Shown here piece by piece: positions 19,980 to 31,200 of a stretch of DNA of 64,000 bases. Position numbers and translations under genes: made by a program. How positions within the stretch are numbered: position 1 is the stretch's first letter; each line of letters opens with the position of its first letter. The notes beneath the pieces were generated by a model. It was given only the letters and a program-made list of their open reading frames with translations, was not told the DNA's origin and searched no databases. The DNA is from Podospora comata (Eukaryota > Ascomycota > Sordariomycetes > Sordariales > Podosporaceae): NCBI GenBank assembly GCA_017354895.1, contig CP071494.1:2542001-2606000 (forward strand), given 5' to 3'.

Positions 19980-21125
19980 ATGGGCCTCCCGCCCCGACGC
20001 GCCCCTTCCCCCTCCGAGTCCGGCTCCGAATCCGGCTCCGGGTCAGAATCCTCCAGCAGCAGCGAAGACTCGGCCCCACGCAGACCCCTAATGGCCCGCC
20101 CAAAATTCATCCCCAAATCCCAACGCAACAAGACGCCCGCCCAGCTCGCCCGAGAGCAAGAATCGGCTCTGGCCGCCGCCGAGGAAGCCGCGCGCAAAGC
20201 CGCCGCTGACGCGTTGGTAGAAGAACAAATCGCCAAGGACCTCCTGGCTCGGAAATCAGGAAAAAAAGCCTGGGACGACGACGACGATGAAGAGAATAAA
20301 CTCGAGGTGGACGACACTGACGATCTTGATCCCGAGGCGGAGTATGCTGCTTGGAAGCTGAGGGAGTTGAAAAGACTGAAACGGGAGAGGGAGGCGATTG
20401 AGGCAAAGGAGAGGGAGCTGGCTGAGGTGGAGAGGAGGAGGGGGTTGACTGAAGAGGAGAGGAAAAAGGAGGATGAGGAGCACTTGCGGAAACAGAAAGA
20501 GGAAAGGGAGGGGAAGGGGAAGGTGGGGTTTATGCAAAAGTATTTCCATAAGGGGGCGTTTTATAACGATCAGGGGGCTGAGGCGGGGTTGGTGGGGAGG
20601 GATGTGATGGGGGCGAGGTTTGCGGATGAGGTTAAGAATCGGGAGTTGTTGCCTAAGGCTTTGCAGATGAGGGATATGACTAAGGTCGGGAAGAAGGGGG
20701 CGACGAAGTATAGGGATATGAGGAGTGAGGATACGGGGTCTTGGGGGGGGATTAGTGGGGGGAGGAGGGGGGGACCTGGGAGGTTGGATGATAGGGGGTT
20801 GGATGAGAGGTTTCAAAGTGATGGTCGAGGGGGGTGGAGGGAGAGGGAGGGAGGGGGGGAGGGGCCGAGGGGGTCGAATGCTGTTCCGTTGGGGGAGAGG
20901 AGGGAGAGGGCGAGGGATGAGGACAGGTACAGAGATCGGGACAGGGATAGGAGGGGGAATGATGATGATGATGATCGGGAGAGGCATCGGAGGCGGGACG
21001 ACAGTCGTGATCGGAGGCGGTCGAGGTCACGGTCACGATCTCCGAGACGGAAACGCTCGCCTTCACGGGAACGGGGGAGGGATCGGTATGATAGTGACAA
21101 GCGGAGGAAGATAGATGGCCGGTAG
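19980..21125 (+). CDS. MFAP1: Microfibrillar-associated protein 1 (MFAP1) homologue, spliceosomal B-complex factor
   Basis: A single exon encodes 381 residues from the ATG at 19980. Recognised family blocks are ARPKFIPKSQR, the AWKLRELKRLKRERE helix, the RRGLTEEERKKEDEEH segment, and KVGFMQKYFHKGAFYND, which is the most conserved MFAP1 motif. GATKYRDMRSEDTGSW follows. The N-terminus is a Ser/Glu/Gly run. The C-terminus carries an RD/RS-rich tail (RDRDRDRRGN, RSRSRSRSPRRKRSPSRER) and ends in KRRKIDGR, a likely nuclear signal. MFAP1 stabilises the precatalytic spliceosome. An in-frame ATG lies 23 codons upstream, but the sequence between is low-complexity leader. The gene changes from C-rich to G-rich coding strand about 300 bp after the start. 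Confidence 0.9.
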   Translation: MGLPPRRAPSPSESGSESGSGSESSSSSEDSAPRRPLMARPKFIPKSQRNKTPAQLAREQESALAAAEEAARKAAADALVEEQIAKDLLARKSGKKAWDDDDDEENKLEVDDTDDLDPEAEYAAWKLRELKRLKREREAIEAKERELAEVERRRGLTEEERKKEDEEHLRKQKEEREGKGKVGFMQKYFHKGAFYNDQGAEAGLVGRDVMGARFADEVKNRELLPKALQMRDMTKVGKKGATKYRDMRSEDTGSWGGISGGRRGGPGRLDDRGLDERFQSDGRGGWREREGGGEGPRGSNAVPLGERRERARDEDRYRDRDRDRRGNDDDDDRERHRRRDDSRDRRRSRSRSRSPRRKRSPSRERGRDRYDSDKRRKIDGR

Positions 21126-21256
21126 AAGCATCGCTCAAGTTGTTTATAGGAAGCAGTACATAATATGACAAACAAGGCCAGATCTTTTCACATGTTCAGG
21201 GCATTTCTGACGGCCAACATTACTCTTGTTCAACTGCTCTCTAACCCAAGCCCTCC

Positions 21257-23351
21257 TCAAATCCTCGTAATCTCCACCCTCGCCCTTTCAAAGATCTTGT
21301 GCGCCAACATCCCTCCCATCTGCTCTTGCTTCGCCAGATCAGGAGGGTAAACCGTCATCTTTGCATACGTCCCCGCTCCTCTCCTCTTGGAAAGATACCC
21401 CGGGTTGATAACCAGCACACTCTCAACAACCTATTCATCATCTGTCAGCACACTCCACCTTGTCAAAAAGTTCAGGGCTTACAACATAACATACCTTTGC
21501 AAAAGGCGGCAAACTACTCGGCACCACCAACACATCCGGCCTCACATTCACCATCTCCCCCAACTTCAAATACCCCACATCCAACACCGCCCCGGGCCCA
21601 ACCCCATCCCCCCTCCCCGTCTTGGGCAGCTTCTTCCTATCCGTCGGCGGGAACAGCGGGAAGTAATGTCTCTGCTCAACTAGATACCTGCACGCCCGTT
21701 CCAACAACCTCGGCTCCTGCGGTCTCCCCCCAATCAACTCTTCGTGTCTGAGCTCAAAGAGGACATCCTGGCTGCTAATACCAAGGACAATCTCGTTCAT
21801 GCTCAGCGTCATGGGGTTGCCTATTACCTTTGCCGCTTTTGGCAAACCGAGTTCTTTGCGGGGGAAGGCGTCTTGAGGCCAGGACACGTGTTTATCTAGT
21901 ACGTCACGCACCGACGGGATGAGGAGGATGGTGATACTTGGGTTGGCGGAAGCGAGGCGGTTGAGGGAGGGGGAGATGAGGTATTTGAACACGGTGGACA
22001 TTGTTGCTGTGTCGGGGTCGATGGACGAGAGGTATTCTTCTGGGAGGTCAAAGTCTCCTGACGCAATGAGAGGGTGTTCCATGTCGATGAAGGGGCCAGT
22101 GAGAACGAGCGCGTCGACGTAGATGTCGGCTGCTTCGTTGCAGAGGGCTTTGAGGGGTCCGAAATCGAGGTTGTCGTCTGCTGTGTACGGGCCAGAGGCG
22201 AAGATTACGTTCAGAGGGGCGGGGTCGGAGTCGGAGTCCATTGCGTCCGGGCCGCCGCGGAGACGCTGGATATGAGCGCCGAGGGAGTCGGGGGTGGAGG
22301 CGGCGTTGGGGAGGAGGGGGAGGTCGAGGATTTGGTGGACGGTGAATTCGTGTCCGTTGCTGTTTACGCCTTTCAGAGCGACGATTTGGCCGGGGAAGAA
22401 TTGGTATCCTCTGAGCCTGGAGACGTTGAGAGGGACGCGGAGACCGCCACCCATTCGGCGCGAGGTTTCGAGGAGTAGAGAAGCGGCGTTGAGTTTGCCT
22501 TCTGAGGAGTCGGAGGCGATCCGGCCAACGGCAACGATCTCGGACGTGCTTTGGCTGGCGGCGCTGCCAAAGGCGGACTCTTCGAGCTTGTGGTGTTGCA
22601 TAACGAGGGAGACAAAGTCGTCTATCCGGTCGTCGAGGATTTCGGAGGACTCGGATACCTTCAGGGCAAGGGGTTTGTAGGCCAATTTCTTCTGGTCAGA
22701 GGCTGCGGTGAGCTTGATTCGGGATTCGCTGAAAGGGGCGATAGGGGGCTCAGGCGCTGGGAGCTGGTCGTTGAGGATCTCGACTGTCTCGCCGGCATTG
22801 GCTCGGTCGTTGAAGGATGATGGTCTATCACAGTCAGCTCCTGCGTAGTCCCGCACACATGTTGGAATTGAAGCTCACGGAATAGCACCCGTAGCGTCGA
22901 GCTGGTCGGCCAACTTGACTGGCGAACTGGCTGGCTCAGCCTTGACACGGCTGACTGCTGGCGTCCTCTTTGGGGCAACCTTGGACGCCCTTCCAGGGCC
23001 TGGTGTGGTGAGGCTATCCAACATTCCAAAAACATCGCCGCCGCTGACTCTGGGGGCCCGTGGTGTTGATGAGATGCCCTTCTCGGTCTTGATCTTTACA
23101 TGCGACCGACTGTTTCTTTCGAGGGTGTCATGCAAGTCTTGCTTGAAGTGTCGCAGTGTCTCGAGAGCTGTTTGTGCTGCGTCTATGTCCATCTTGATGC
23201 AATATGACTCCCATTTGAAGAACAGGTCCTCGACTGACAGCTGATGGAGGCGCATGATGGACCGCAGTTCGGCGACGACATCGGCTTCGAGCTCCTTGTT
23301 CCCTGAACCGAACTGCTCGTTCAGCTCTGCGACTATTTCTGCTTCCGACAT
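21257..23351 (-). CDS. POL12: DNA polymerase alpha subunit B (Pol12)
   Basis: Three exons (23351-22879, 22824-21495, 21430-21257) with introns of 54 and 64 nt give 658 residues. The N-terminal helical domain (MSEAEIVAELNEQFGSG through LSVEDLFFKWESYCIKM) is the region that contacts the polymerase. A linker with Ser/Pro sites follows. Next come an OB-fold (RLRGYQFFPGQIVALKGVNSNGHEFTVHQIL) and the inactive calcineurin-like phosphoesterase domain: VIFASGPYTADDNLDFGPL, DALVLTGPFIDMEHPLI and ILLIPSVRDVLDKHVSWPQ, then NPMTLSMNEIVLGISSQDVLFEL. The last exon ends ARVEITRI. The protein anchors primase to polymerase alpha at replication start. The gap to the MFAP1 stop is 131 bp, so the two genes are convergent. 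Confidence 0.93.
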
Positions 23352-24024
23352 GTTGTAACTTTTTCGACAGTTCCAATTCCGTGGATTCGATTTGTTATAA
23401 TTTGGTGTCGGCGCTGCGCTGGCGACGTTGCTTGCTTTTGGTTACCTCGACCGAGGGCAGTTACTTGATCAATAATTATTTGGTTGGAGATGTCAAAGTG
23501 GGACGCGTTCGACGCGTCCAGGACCACTTAACGCGCTGCGGGGCATTCTAGGCCGCCTTAACTGGGTAGATTGAACAGGGGTTGCGCTGATCTCGGCGCT
23601 GAAAATTGCGACCCGCTGCTGGGTGCTCCCGAGCCAATGGCAGCGTTCAAACTGTGCCCGAGATGCAATTGAGACTGTTGGAACCGGGGTCTTGGGAGCG
23701 GTGGACATTGATTTCTGGCTGGGTTTCCCTATCAACCAACTGTTTCGTTGCCCTCCCTCTTGTTTCTTTTCCTTTGCTCTTCAGAACTTGCCTGGCTTTT
23801 CTTCTGCAGCTCCAGTTATTGCAATCTCGTCTGTCTCTTTATAGACCTATCCTGCCAGTTTTGCTGCCCATACGAGGCACACGGAGTAACGGCGTCTTTG
23901 GTTGACCGATAGGTAATTGTCTGTTAAATTGGGGCCCCACCCCTTGCCAACTACTTATACCTCTTGCTAACCTCTTTTCAGAGTCTTTGGGCATTCATCT
24001 CAACAACCCTTCTACGACATCAAC
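23352..24024. other. Intergenic/leader region
   Basis: Divergent region between the POL12 and Sec14-like start codons. It contains a likely leader intron of the Sec14-like gene, listed separately. No protein-coding frame is supported. Confidence 0.5.
23913..23981 (+). other. Probable 5'-leader intron of the Sec14-like gene
   Basis: The sequence shows a GGTAATT donor, a TTGCTAACC branch point and a TTTTCAG acceptor with normal fungal spacing, 69 nt in total. It ends 43 nt before the start codon at 24025. Transcript reads would settle whether it is spliced. Confidence 0.5.
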
Positions 24025-25041
24025 ATGGCTGAGGTTCTCAAACTACCATTGCCCTTTCCCATTGCTGGCAGCCAGCCCAAACCACGCCCTTCCTTGGACG
24101 CCGAGCAGCAAAAGAAGTATGACTGGCTTCTCGAGCGAGTGAAGGGCTGGACAGAGATCCCCTCCACTAGCAAGGCTGGCCCTCCCACCGATAGCGAGAA
24201 GTTCTGGCTGACTAAGGAATGCCTGCTTCGCTATCTGAGGGCTACCAAGTGGAATCAGCAGGAAGCCGAGAAGCGTCTGCTCAAGACCCTCACCTGGAGG
24301 AGAGAGTATGGAGTGGAGGACTTGACGGCCGACCATATTTCCCCCGAAAACGAGACCGGCAAGCAGATCCTCTTGGGCTACGACAAGGAAGGCCGTCCCT
24401 GCCACTACCTCAACCCAGGCCGTCAGAACACCGAGGCCTCCCCTCGTCAGGTCCAACATCTCGTCTTTATGGTGGAGCGCGTTATCGACATCATGCCACC
24501 CGGGCAAGAAACCTTGGCGCTCTTGATCAACTTCAAGCAGAGCAAATCCCGGTCCAACACATCACCTGGTATCGGTCTGGCACGCGAGGTCCTCGACATT
24601 CTTCAGAATCACTACCCCGAAAGATTGGGCAAGGCGCTTATCATCAACATGCCCTGGGTAGTGACTGCCTTTTTCAAGCTCATCACACCGTTCATCGACC
24701 CTCACACACGCGAGAAGCTCGCGTTCAATGAAGACATGAGCAAATACGTACCGACGGAGCAGATGTGGTCCGAGTTCAGCAGCGGCAAGCTTGCTTTCGA
24801 GTACGATCACAGTCAATACTGGCCAGCTCTGCAGGAACTTTGCAACAGAAGACGGGAGGCTAGGTGGCAACAGTGGGTTGCTGGTGGGAAGCAAATTGGC
24901 GAGTCGGAGGACTACCTGGCTGGTGCGACTGCGGCTGCAGTTGGCTCTGCGACAGAAAAGACTGCCACTGCACCTGCGGTTGAGGGCAAGACGCCCGAGA
25001 TCACAGCATCGGAAGCTGCCCCGGCTGTGCCTGCAAACTAG
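24025..25041 (+). CDS. Sec14-like CRAL-TRIO lipid transfer protein
   Basis: A single exon encodes 338 residues. The CRAL-TRIO N-terminal helices are visible (KFWLTKECLLRYLRATKWNQQEAEKRLLKTLTWRREYG), followed by the lipid-binding domain from about residue 105 to 270: ILLGYDKEGRPCHYLNPGRQN, ALLINFKQSKSRSNTSPGIG, LDILQNHYPERLGKALIINMPWVVTAFFKLITPFIDPHTREKLAF. The YPERLGKALIINMPW stretch is the classical Sec14 signature. The Ala/Thr-rich tail is low-complexity. Proteins of this type exchange phosphatidylinositol and another lipid between membranes. The sequence is closest in feel to the Pdr16/Sfh group, but I do not assign a symbol. Confidence 0.9.
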   Translation: MAEVLKLPLPFPIAGSQPKPRPSLDAEQQKKYDWLLERVKGWTEIPSTSKAGPPTDSEKFWLTKECLLRYLRATKWNQQEAEKRLLKTLTWRREYGVEDLTADHISPENETGKQILLGYDKEGRPCHYLNPGRQNTEASPRQVQHLVFMVERVIDIMPPGQETLALLINFKQSKSRSNTSPGIGLAREVLDILQNHYPERLGKALIINMPWVVTAFFKLITPFIDPHTREKLAFNEDMSKYVPTEQMWSEFSSGKLAFEYDHSQYWPALQELCNRRREARWQQWVAGGKQIGESEDYLAGATAAAVGSATEKTATAPAVEGKTPEITASEAAPAVPAN

Positions 25042-25546
25042 GTGCGCGGTGTCAGAGCACGTGTATAGCCCTTCTTGTGTCTTCCTGGAGCTGCAGTTTA
25101 ATACCCTTACGTAGTCTAATGCTTCTTTTGGCCTTTCACATGTTTTGATACCGGTGTCCAGCTCGGTGACTCTGAGCAAGGCGCCACATTCTTCGTTTGG
25201 TTGGCAGCATTGGTCAGCTAAACGAGCCTGGTTAAGCGGGCAGCGGGAGGATTACGCGGCTGGCAGCGCATGGCTTCGGAGACATACGACAGCACAATTG
25301 GTCTGCATGGTTTCCATCTGGTCAGTACTTTCGAAAAGATAAAACCAAAGACGACGCTTTATTCACCTATATATCGGCAGTGTAGCCCGTCTCGGTGGTC
25401 GTTCATCAGCTTACCGTCAATGGTCAACACCAGCCTCTCATCGATTTACGTACATTCTTCGACCACCAGCAGACGCTTGAAAGCCACAGCGGCCGGATTC
25501 GCTAATCAAACAAACACCCTTCAAATCCCAAAGCTCAGCCATCACA
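25042..25546. other. Intergenic region
   Basis: Tandem gap between the Sec14-like and oxidoreductase genes. It holds the downstream promoter and leader. Nothing else is recognised. Confidence 0.5.
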
Positions 25547-26644
25547 ATGTCAACATCACCCCCAAAAACAACCGAAGCCTGGACTTACACCTCCCCCTCA
25601 ACCCCCCGCACAGCCCTCACCCTCACCACCTCCCACCCTCTCACCTTCCCTCCCTCCAACTCATCAGAAGAAACCCTCCTCATCTCCGTCTCCCACGCAG
25701 CCCTCAACCCAGGCGACATAGTCAGCCTAACCGCCATGCCTTTCTTCCTGCACTCCACCCCCTCCGCCGTCCCAGCCTTTGACTTTTGCGGCACCGTCCT
25801 CCAGTCCCACAACCAGGCAAGATTCTCCCCGGGGGACAATGTAATCTGCTTCCCACCCCTCCCCCACATGCTCAAGACAGGAATCGGCGGTCTCCAGAAG
25901 ATTGTCCCCATCCCGGCAAAATACTGCGTCAGACTCCCCCAAGGAAAGAAACTCATCGACGGGGCGGGGTTGATGCTTGCCGGTTGCACCGCCTTGCTTC
26001 AAGTCCGTCAGGCGGGGGTAAAAAAGGGGGATAGAATCCTTGTTGTTGGGGCTAGCGGTGGGGTCGGGAGCGCGGCGGTGCAGATTGTTCGTGATGTTGT
26101 TGGGCTGGGGGGGTATATCGCTGGTGTTTGCTCTGGTCGGAACGAGGGGTTGGTTAGGTCGCTGGGGGCGGATGAGGTGGTGGATTATACGCTTCACAAG
26201 GACCTGCCTGGGTATTTAACAGAGAGGTTTGGTGGGGAGGGGAGGCGGTTTGATCATGTTATTGATGGGTATGGGAATCAGGAGTTGTATAAATCTTGTG
26301 CTGGGTTTTTGAAGGAGGGGGGGGTTTATGATGCGGCTAGTATACACTACGCTTCGTATAGGTTGTGGGATTTGCTGGGGTCGGTGGTGACCATTGGGTT
26401 GAATATACTCTGGCCGAGGGCGCAGTGGTTGGGGGGAACGGGGAGGACGTTCAAGATTTGTAGTTTGGGTGATCCGGGGTTGGAGATGATGGAGTTGTTG
26501 GCGGGGATGCTTGGGGATGGGAGGGTGAGGGTGGTGAGGGATAGTGTCTGGGGGTGGGGGGAGGTGAAGGAGGGGTTTGATGTGCTGATGGGGGGGCATG
26601 CGGCTGGGAAGGTGGTCATTAGGGTGGGAGAGGGGGAGGAGTGA
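25547..26644 (+). CDS. Medium-chain dehydrogenase/quinone oxidoreductase-like protein
   Basis: A single exon encodes 365 residues of the MDR superfamily without zinc-binding cysteine clusters. The N-terminal GroES-like half contains ISVSHAALNPGDIVSLTAMPFF, FDFCGTVLQS and FSPGDNVICFPP. The cofactor half has GAGLMLAGCTALLQVRQAGVKKGDRILVVGASGGVGSAAVQIVRD, where GASGGVGSAAVQ is the NADP(H)-binding glycine motif. SLGADEVVDYT and FDHVIDGYGN follow. This resembles the Rtn4ip1/zeta-crystallin-like quinone reductases, which reduce quinones or enones with NADPH. The substrate is unknown. Codons change sharply from C-ending (first 140 codons) to G-ending (remainder). Confidence 0.88.
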   Translation: MSTSPPKTTEAWTYTSPSTPRTALTLTTSHPLTFPPSNSSEETLLISVSHAALNPGDIVSLTAMPFFLHSTPSAVPAFDFCGTVLQSHNQARFSPGDNVICFPPLPHMLKTGIGGLQKIVPIPAKYCVRLPQGKKLIDGAGLMLAGCTALLQVRQAGVKKGDRILVVGASGGVGSAAVQIVRDVVGLGGYIAGVCSGRNEGLVRSLGADEVVDYTLHKDLPGYLTERFGGEGRRFDHVIDGYGNQELYKSCAGFLKEGGVYDAASIHYASYRLWDLLGSVVTIGLNILWPRAQWLGGTGRTFKICSLGDPGLEMMELLAGMLGDGRVRVVRDSVWGWGEVKEGFDVLMGGHAAGKVVIRVGEGEE

Positions 26645-27260
26645 GTTGGGTGGTGGTGTAAAATGTGTGTGAGTTTGTGTAGTGGAAATACTAGAAATAC
26701 CCTGCTCTTGGAGGACATACCTAGATAATGGTGATGAACAAACCCTTCCCTCATTTTGACTGTGCAAAACTTGATGTCAGGTGAGATAGATGCAGTACTC
26801 TGGGTCCTTGATGTAGTTGCAAACCGTTCTGTAGGCCTCAGCGCATGCTGAGATATGTCCCTAATAGGTATCTACCTGGCTACGTCGTAGACAAAATAAT
26901 ACCTACTTTAAATCAGTAAAACGTGTCACAGCCATAAACCTACATCTCTTTGAAGGGGAAATGGATCTCTTGTATATATCACAAGGTCTGTTGACCATCT
27001 TTCGCGGCCTACTTACCATCCTGGGAGGCCTGTTGGCTACCTAGGTACCAATTAACAGATACCGGCATCGTGATTGGCCCCCTCACCCCTTTGCGAGGCT
27101 GCAAACGAGGCCATCAGTACCCGATGTCTCTTCTCGAACACAACCTCTATTCTCATGTCACGACGCTTCTTTTTTCCAGAATTCTTCCATCTTCACCGCG
27201 TCCCTCCTCTTGAATAAAGTATTGAGACAGACTATCCTCAGCTACACACCACCCAGCATC
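26645..27260. other. Intergenic region
   Basis: Tandem gap upstream of the zinc-finger gene. Part of it is AT-rich. No RNA gene or coding frame is supported. Confidence 0.5.
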
Positions 27261-27465
27261 ATGAACACCATCCTGTGTGACTGCGGCAAGCGCGTAGCCA
27301 ACGCCCAAGCCCTCAAACAACACAAACTCGACTCCCCAAGACACAACACAACCTCGTGCGAATGCGGTGCTCGCTTCGTCACACCCGAAGCCCGCGATCA
27401 ACACCTCCGAGATTCCCCGCTACACACACAGAAAGACCATCCTCAAAGCACAACTCAGAGCCCAC

Positions 27466-27514
<49 letters not shown>

Positions 27515-27857
27515 GACCTCTGTTCAGAGTACCCCAAACATCCCAGCAGAAACCACCACAGTCCCTGCCGAGCCCAAACCTCTGACTGAAGCCAAGACTG
27601 AAAAGCCCAACTTCCAATGCTGCGGTAAAAAATTCAAGACCAAAAAAGACGTGCTCCAACACCAAGCAGACTCGCCCAACCATCACGGTGAAAGCCCAAA
27701 GAAAGCTCCAAGAAAGAGAAGAAGCGGCGATCGAGTCCGGGCCGCACCACAGACATCGAGCTACAGATTCCAGTTTCCAGAGTCAGACATGGAGTACGGT
27801 GCTTGCGACAAGGACTGCGGCTGGTGCGGGAACTGCATGAGAGGCCTTGACATCTGA
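27261..27857 (+). CDS. Small protein with three atypical C2H2 fingers and a poly-Asn tract
   Basis: A single exon encodes 198 residues from the ATG at 27261. Three repeats share the same unusual spacing. Two read C-x-C-x12-H-x6-H (from CDCGKRV and CECGARF) and the third has adjacent cysteines (CCGKKF). All carry a DSP motif just before the last His. Fingers 1 and 2 are adjacent, and finger 3 is separated by a linker containing a 15-residue Asn run encoded by AAC repeats and a Pro/Thr-rich segment. The C-terminus has basic KKAPRKRRSGDR and ends in a Cys cluster (CDKDCGWCGNCM). Nucleic-acid or protein binding is likely, but the role is unknown. Confidence 0.78.
27466..27513 (+). repeat. (AAC)n trinucleotide repeat coding poly-Asn
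   Basis: About 16 AAC/CAA units lie in frame within the atypical zinc-finger gene. They encode the Asn run and should be length-polymorphic between strains. Confidence 0.9.
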
Positions 27858-28208
27858 TAATAACAATGATGCTTATTCGGTTGCAAAGTGTGTGTGTACA
27901 TGCGACACTACACCAGTTTTTGCCTCCCATCCCTGGGGCCCCTTAAATACAGCAATATGTCCTCCTTCTCTATACATCTCTGCCAAAAGAACAAAAGCTT
28001 GCGCTTCCAACATGCATCAAAATGGTGGTATAGAACGCCCAAAAACACCCAAATGTTTCCCTTGAGAATGCAGCACCACAAAAAGAAAAAAGAAAAGAAA
28101 CGACCCAGTTGGGAATTTTTCTAACCAACCACCCCCACACCAACCAAACATTACTTTTCATACCCCATATATACACCCTCACCCCTCATCACTCATCATT
28201 TCCCCCTT
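27858..28208. other. Intergenic region (convergent 3' flanks)
   Basis: Gap between two convergent stop codons. It contains A-rich runs near 28078-28100 and no gene. Confidence 0.5.
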
Positions 28209-31200
28209 TCACTTCTTCACCCCCTGTTGCCGCTCCTGCTTACTCATAAACTCATCAATCGGATTCTCCCTCTCCTCCACCGGCGGCGTAAACTGCCTAC
28301 TCAACCGGCTCATGCTCGCCCTCCCAAACTCCGCCGAAGCCATCTTCCTCACCCCCGGCGGCCTCTGCTGCCCATTACCCCCCCTCCAACCAGGCGTCAA
28401 CCCCCCCCCATCACCACCACCACCACCGCTCTCCAACCCCGGCCCAGGCGAACTCGCGCTCGTCACAGTCTTCAAGCTCGCCACATCCCCAAACCCAGGC
28501 TTCCTCCCCCCCCTCTCATCACCCCCCTCCTCCGCGTTCCCCCCAACCACAACCGTGCAACTCTCCCCCTTCTCCAACCGATTAGCGTGCATCCCCAACA
28601 CCTCCATCACACCCTCCATCGCCTCCATCTCCTGCGCCAGATCCTGATCCGTCGGCCAAAATGTCCTCTTCACCGCCGCAACCCCCAGCTCAAAAACGCA
28701 TAGCGCAGACAGAGCAAGAAAGTGAACAATCCACCAGTACCCCTCCTTTCCGTACCCCGTCAAGAAGTTATCACCGACAATGTAAGGACCGAGCGACGGC
28801 TTAAAGATGACCGCCAACAAGATGTTCCACAGCCACCACCCAAAGATGGAGAGAAACAACCCGACAAAGATGATTACGTTCCTGTTCCTCACTCGCAAGA
28901 AGAGCTTGAGGTTGATAAACACCACCGCCAGGGAGAAAGCCAGCGTGCCGACCGAGTAGAGGTCTGTCTCGACTGGGTAGGGCGCGAGAGTATAAAGGTA
29001 GTAAACGCAGTTGAAGATGATGACTGATTCCGTTACTCCCAACACCATCCAGTACAGCCAGAGCTTGAAATTGAAACCCTGAGATTTCTGACCAAAGGAG
29101 TAGAGTTCTGGAACGGCCAACAGGGTTTCAGCCGAGAGGTCCGTTTCGAGAATGCCGGGGAGGATGACGCAGAGAGAGGTGAACAGTGTGTTGAAGACGG
29201 CGAGGGAGGTGGACTCGAAGATGGAGGTGCCGGTATAGCCGTTGTAGTGCTGGTATTGAGCCTGGATGAGGTAAAAGACGATTTCTTTCCAAAAGGTGGC
29301 CAAAATGTACTTTCCCGTGCGGGCGTAGCACCAGCGGCCGTGGACAAACAGCAGGCGTGACAAGAAGCGGAATTGGCCAATCGAGTAGTCAGAGATGCGG
29401 GCGGCTTGGGTGCCTTCGCGGCCGTTGATGCCGATGCCGAGATGGGCGCATTGAAGCATGGCCACGTCATTGGCGCCGTCTCCGATGGCGAGGGTCACTG
29501 CCGAGGGAACTTGGCGGCGAATGCATTTGACCAGGTTAGCTTTCTGAGAGGGTGAGGCGCGGCAGCAGATGACCGAGTCGACGCGGGCAACAAGGTCGAA
29601 GAAGAGCAGACGAAGTTGGGGGTCGTCGTCGACTATGGTTAAGGTCTGTCCATCAATGACCACCACTGAATGAGGAGCCATGCCTCGACTGACATCAGTC
29701 AAAGTAGCATTAATACGGTCCTGCAGGTCGCCATGGCTGACGTCGAGAATGTAAACCTCAGAGAAGGGCTTGCAAATTCTGGCCGAGTGGGCAATGTTGA
29801 TGGCAGTCTCGCGCTTGTCACCAGTCAACATCCAGACTTTGATGTTGGCTCGGCGGAGCTTGTCGATAGTCTCGGGGACACCCTGCTGGAGCTTGTCTTC
29901 AATCGCGGTCGCACCGGCCAGCTCGTAATCCTGCTCGATAATCTCGGCGGCATTCTCGATCTGTTCCTGGCGATTGACAAGACTGGTGGTAGCCTCGAGA
30001 TAGATCTCTTTCCACGCCTTGTACTCATCCTCTTCCAAGTAGCGGTAAGAGTACATCAGGGTCCGCAGGCCTTCGGTAGCAAAGTCATCAACATGCTGAA
30101 AGCACCGCTCAAAAACGGCACCCTCGTTCACAGCAAGTTGCTCGTCGACCATCCCATCCAAAGGATCAAACGCAGCTAAGCGAGCAAGCTCCAAAGACCT
30201 GTTTCGCGCCATGGACTGGCGCGGAGTCTGATAGGCCTCTTCATTACCCGGCGCATCCAAGCCATCAGCTTCACGCCGAGCAAGCCAGTTGTCAAGACCT
30301 TCAGAAACCATCGACTTTCGCCAACTGCTCTTCCTGTCCAAGGCAAGCGATCTCCGCATGAGATCCATGCTGCGACGCTGTGCCGCCGCCGGGGTCTGCA
30401 AACTAGCACGTCGCTGAAAAGCCTTCTCTTGCTCGACACTCTTGCGCATACTGGCCCTGCGCTCAACAGCAGTAGCAGTCTGCATAGCAAGAGTCCTCTG
30501 CTTCAGCCGAGGCAGGATTACACTGTCGGCACCCTTGGTAAAGACACAAATCCTGCCATCCGGCATGCGAAGAACAATCGACATGCGCTTCCGTTTGCTG
30601 CTGAACTCAATCACGTCCAGGATCTGGTAAGTCTCTTCAGTGTCCGCGCCAGTCCCGTGCTCCATTCTAACAGTGACAGATTCCGTGGTTCTTTTGACGA
30701 CAATGTATCCAAGCTGTGCAGCAGCCCTCACCAAAGCCAACTCGTCAGGAGACGCAGCCTGATAATCAATCTTGCCGTTCTCGTCCTCCTCGGGAAGACA
30801 AGTGTGGCAAAGAGCCAAACAAAGGATGAACTGCCGGGCCTGGCGGGAAAAGGGCGTGTTGGGCTTCTTCTGAATGTAGTCAATCATCTCGTCCGTCCTC
30901 AGCTCAGGCTGAGCATTTGTCGGGCGAACAGACGACTTCCAACCAGAAAAGGAAGGCCGCTGGGACATGGAGGGTCGTCCAGATATGGAAGGGCGGCCGC
31001 CTTCAGGAGCAACATAGGACACGTCCATGTCGTGCAGCCATGCTGTGCCCGCCACACTCATCTTGCGGAACTGCATCAGATTCTCAGTCAGAGTGCCCGT
31101 CTTGTCAGAAAAGACATAGCCCACACACCCCAGATCTTCCAAAATGGTCGTGGTGTTGAATTTCGCGGGTGTGTCGTTGACCTCGTCGTACATCTCAACA

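Noticed and set aside
20256-20987. 243-codon minus-strand frame inside MFAP1
   Set aside because: Composed almost only of Pro/Leu/Ile runs, the complement of the Glu/Arg/Gly-rich MFAP1 codons.
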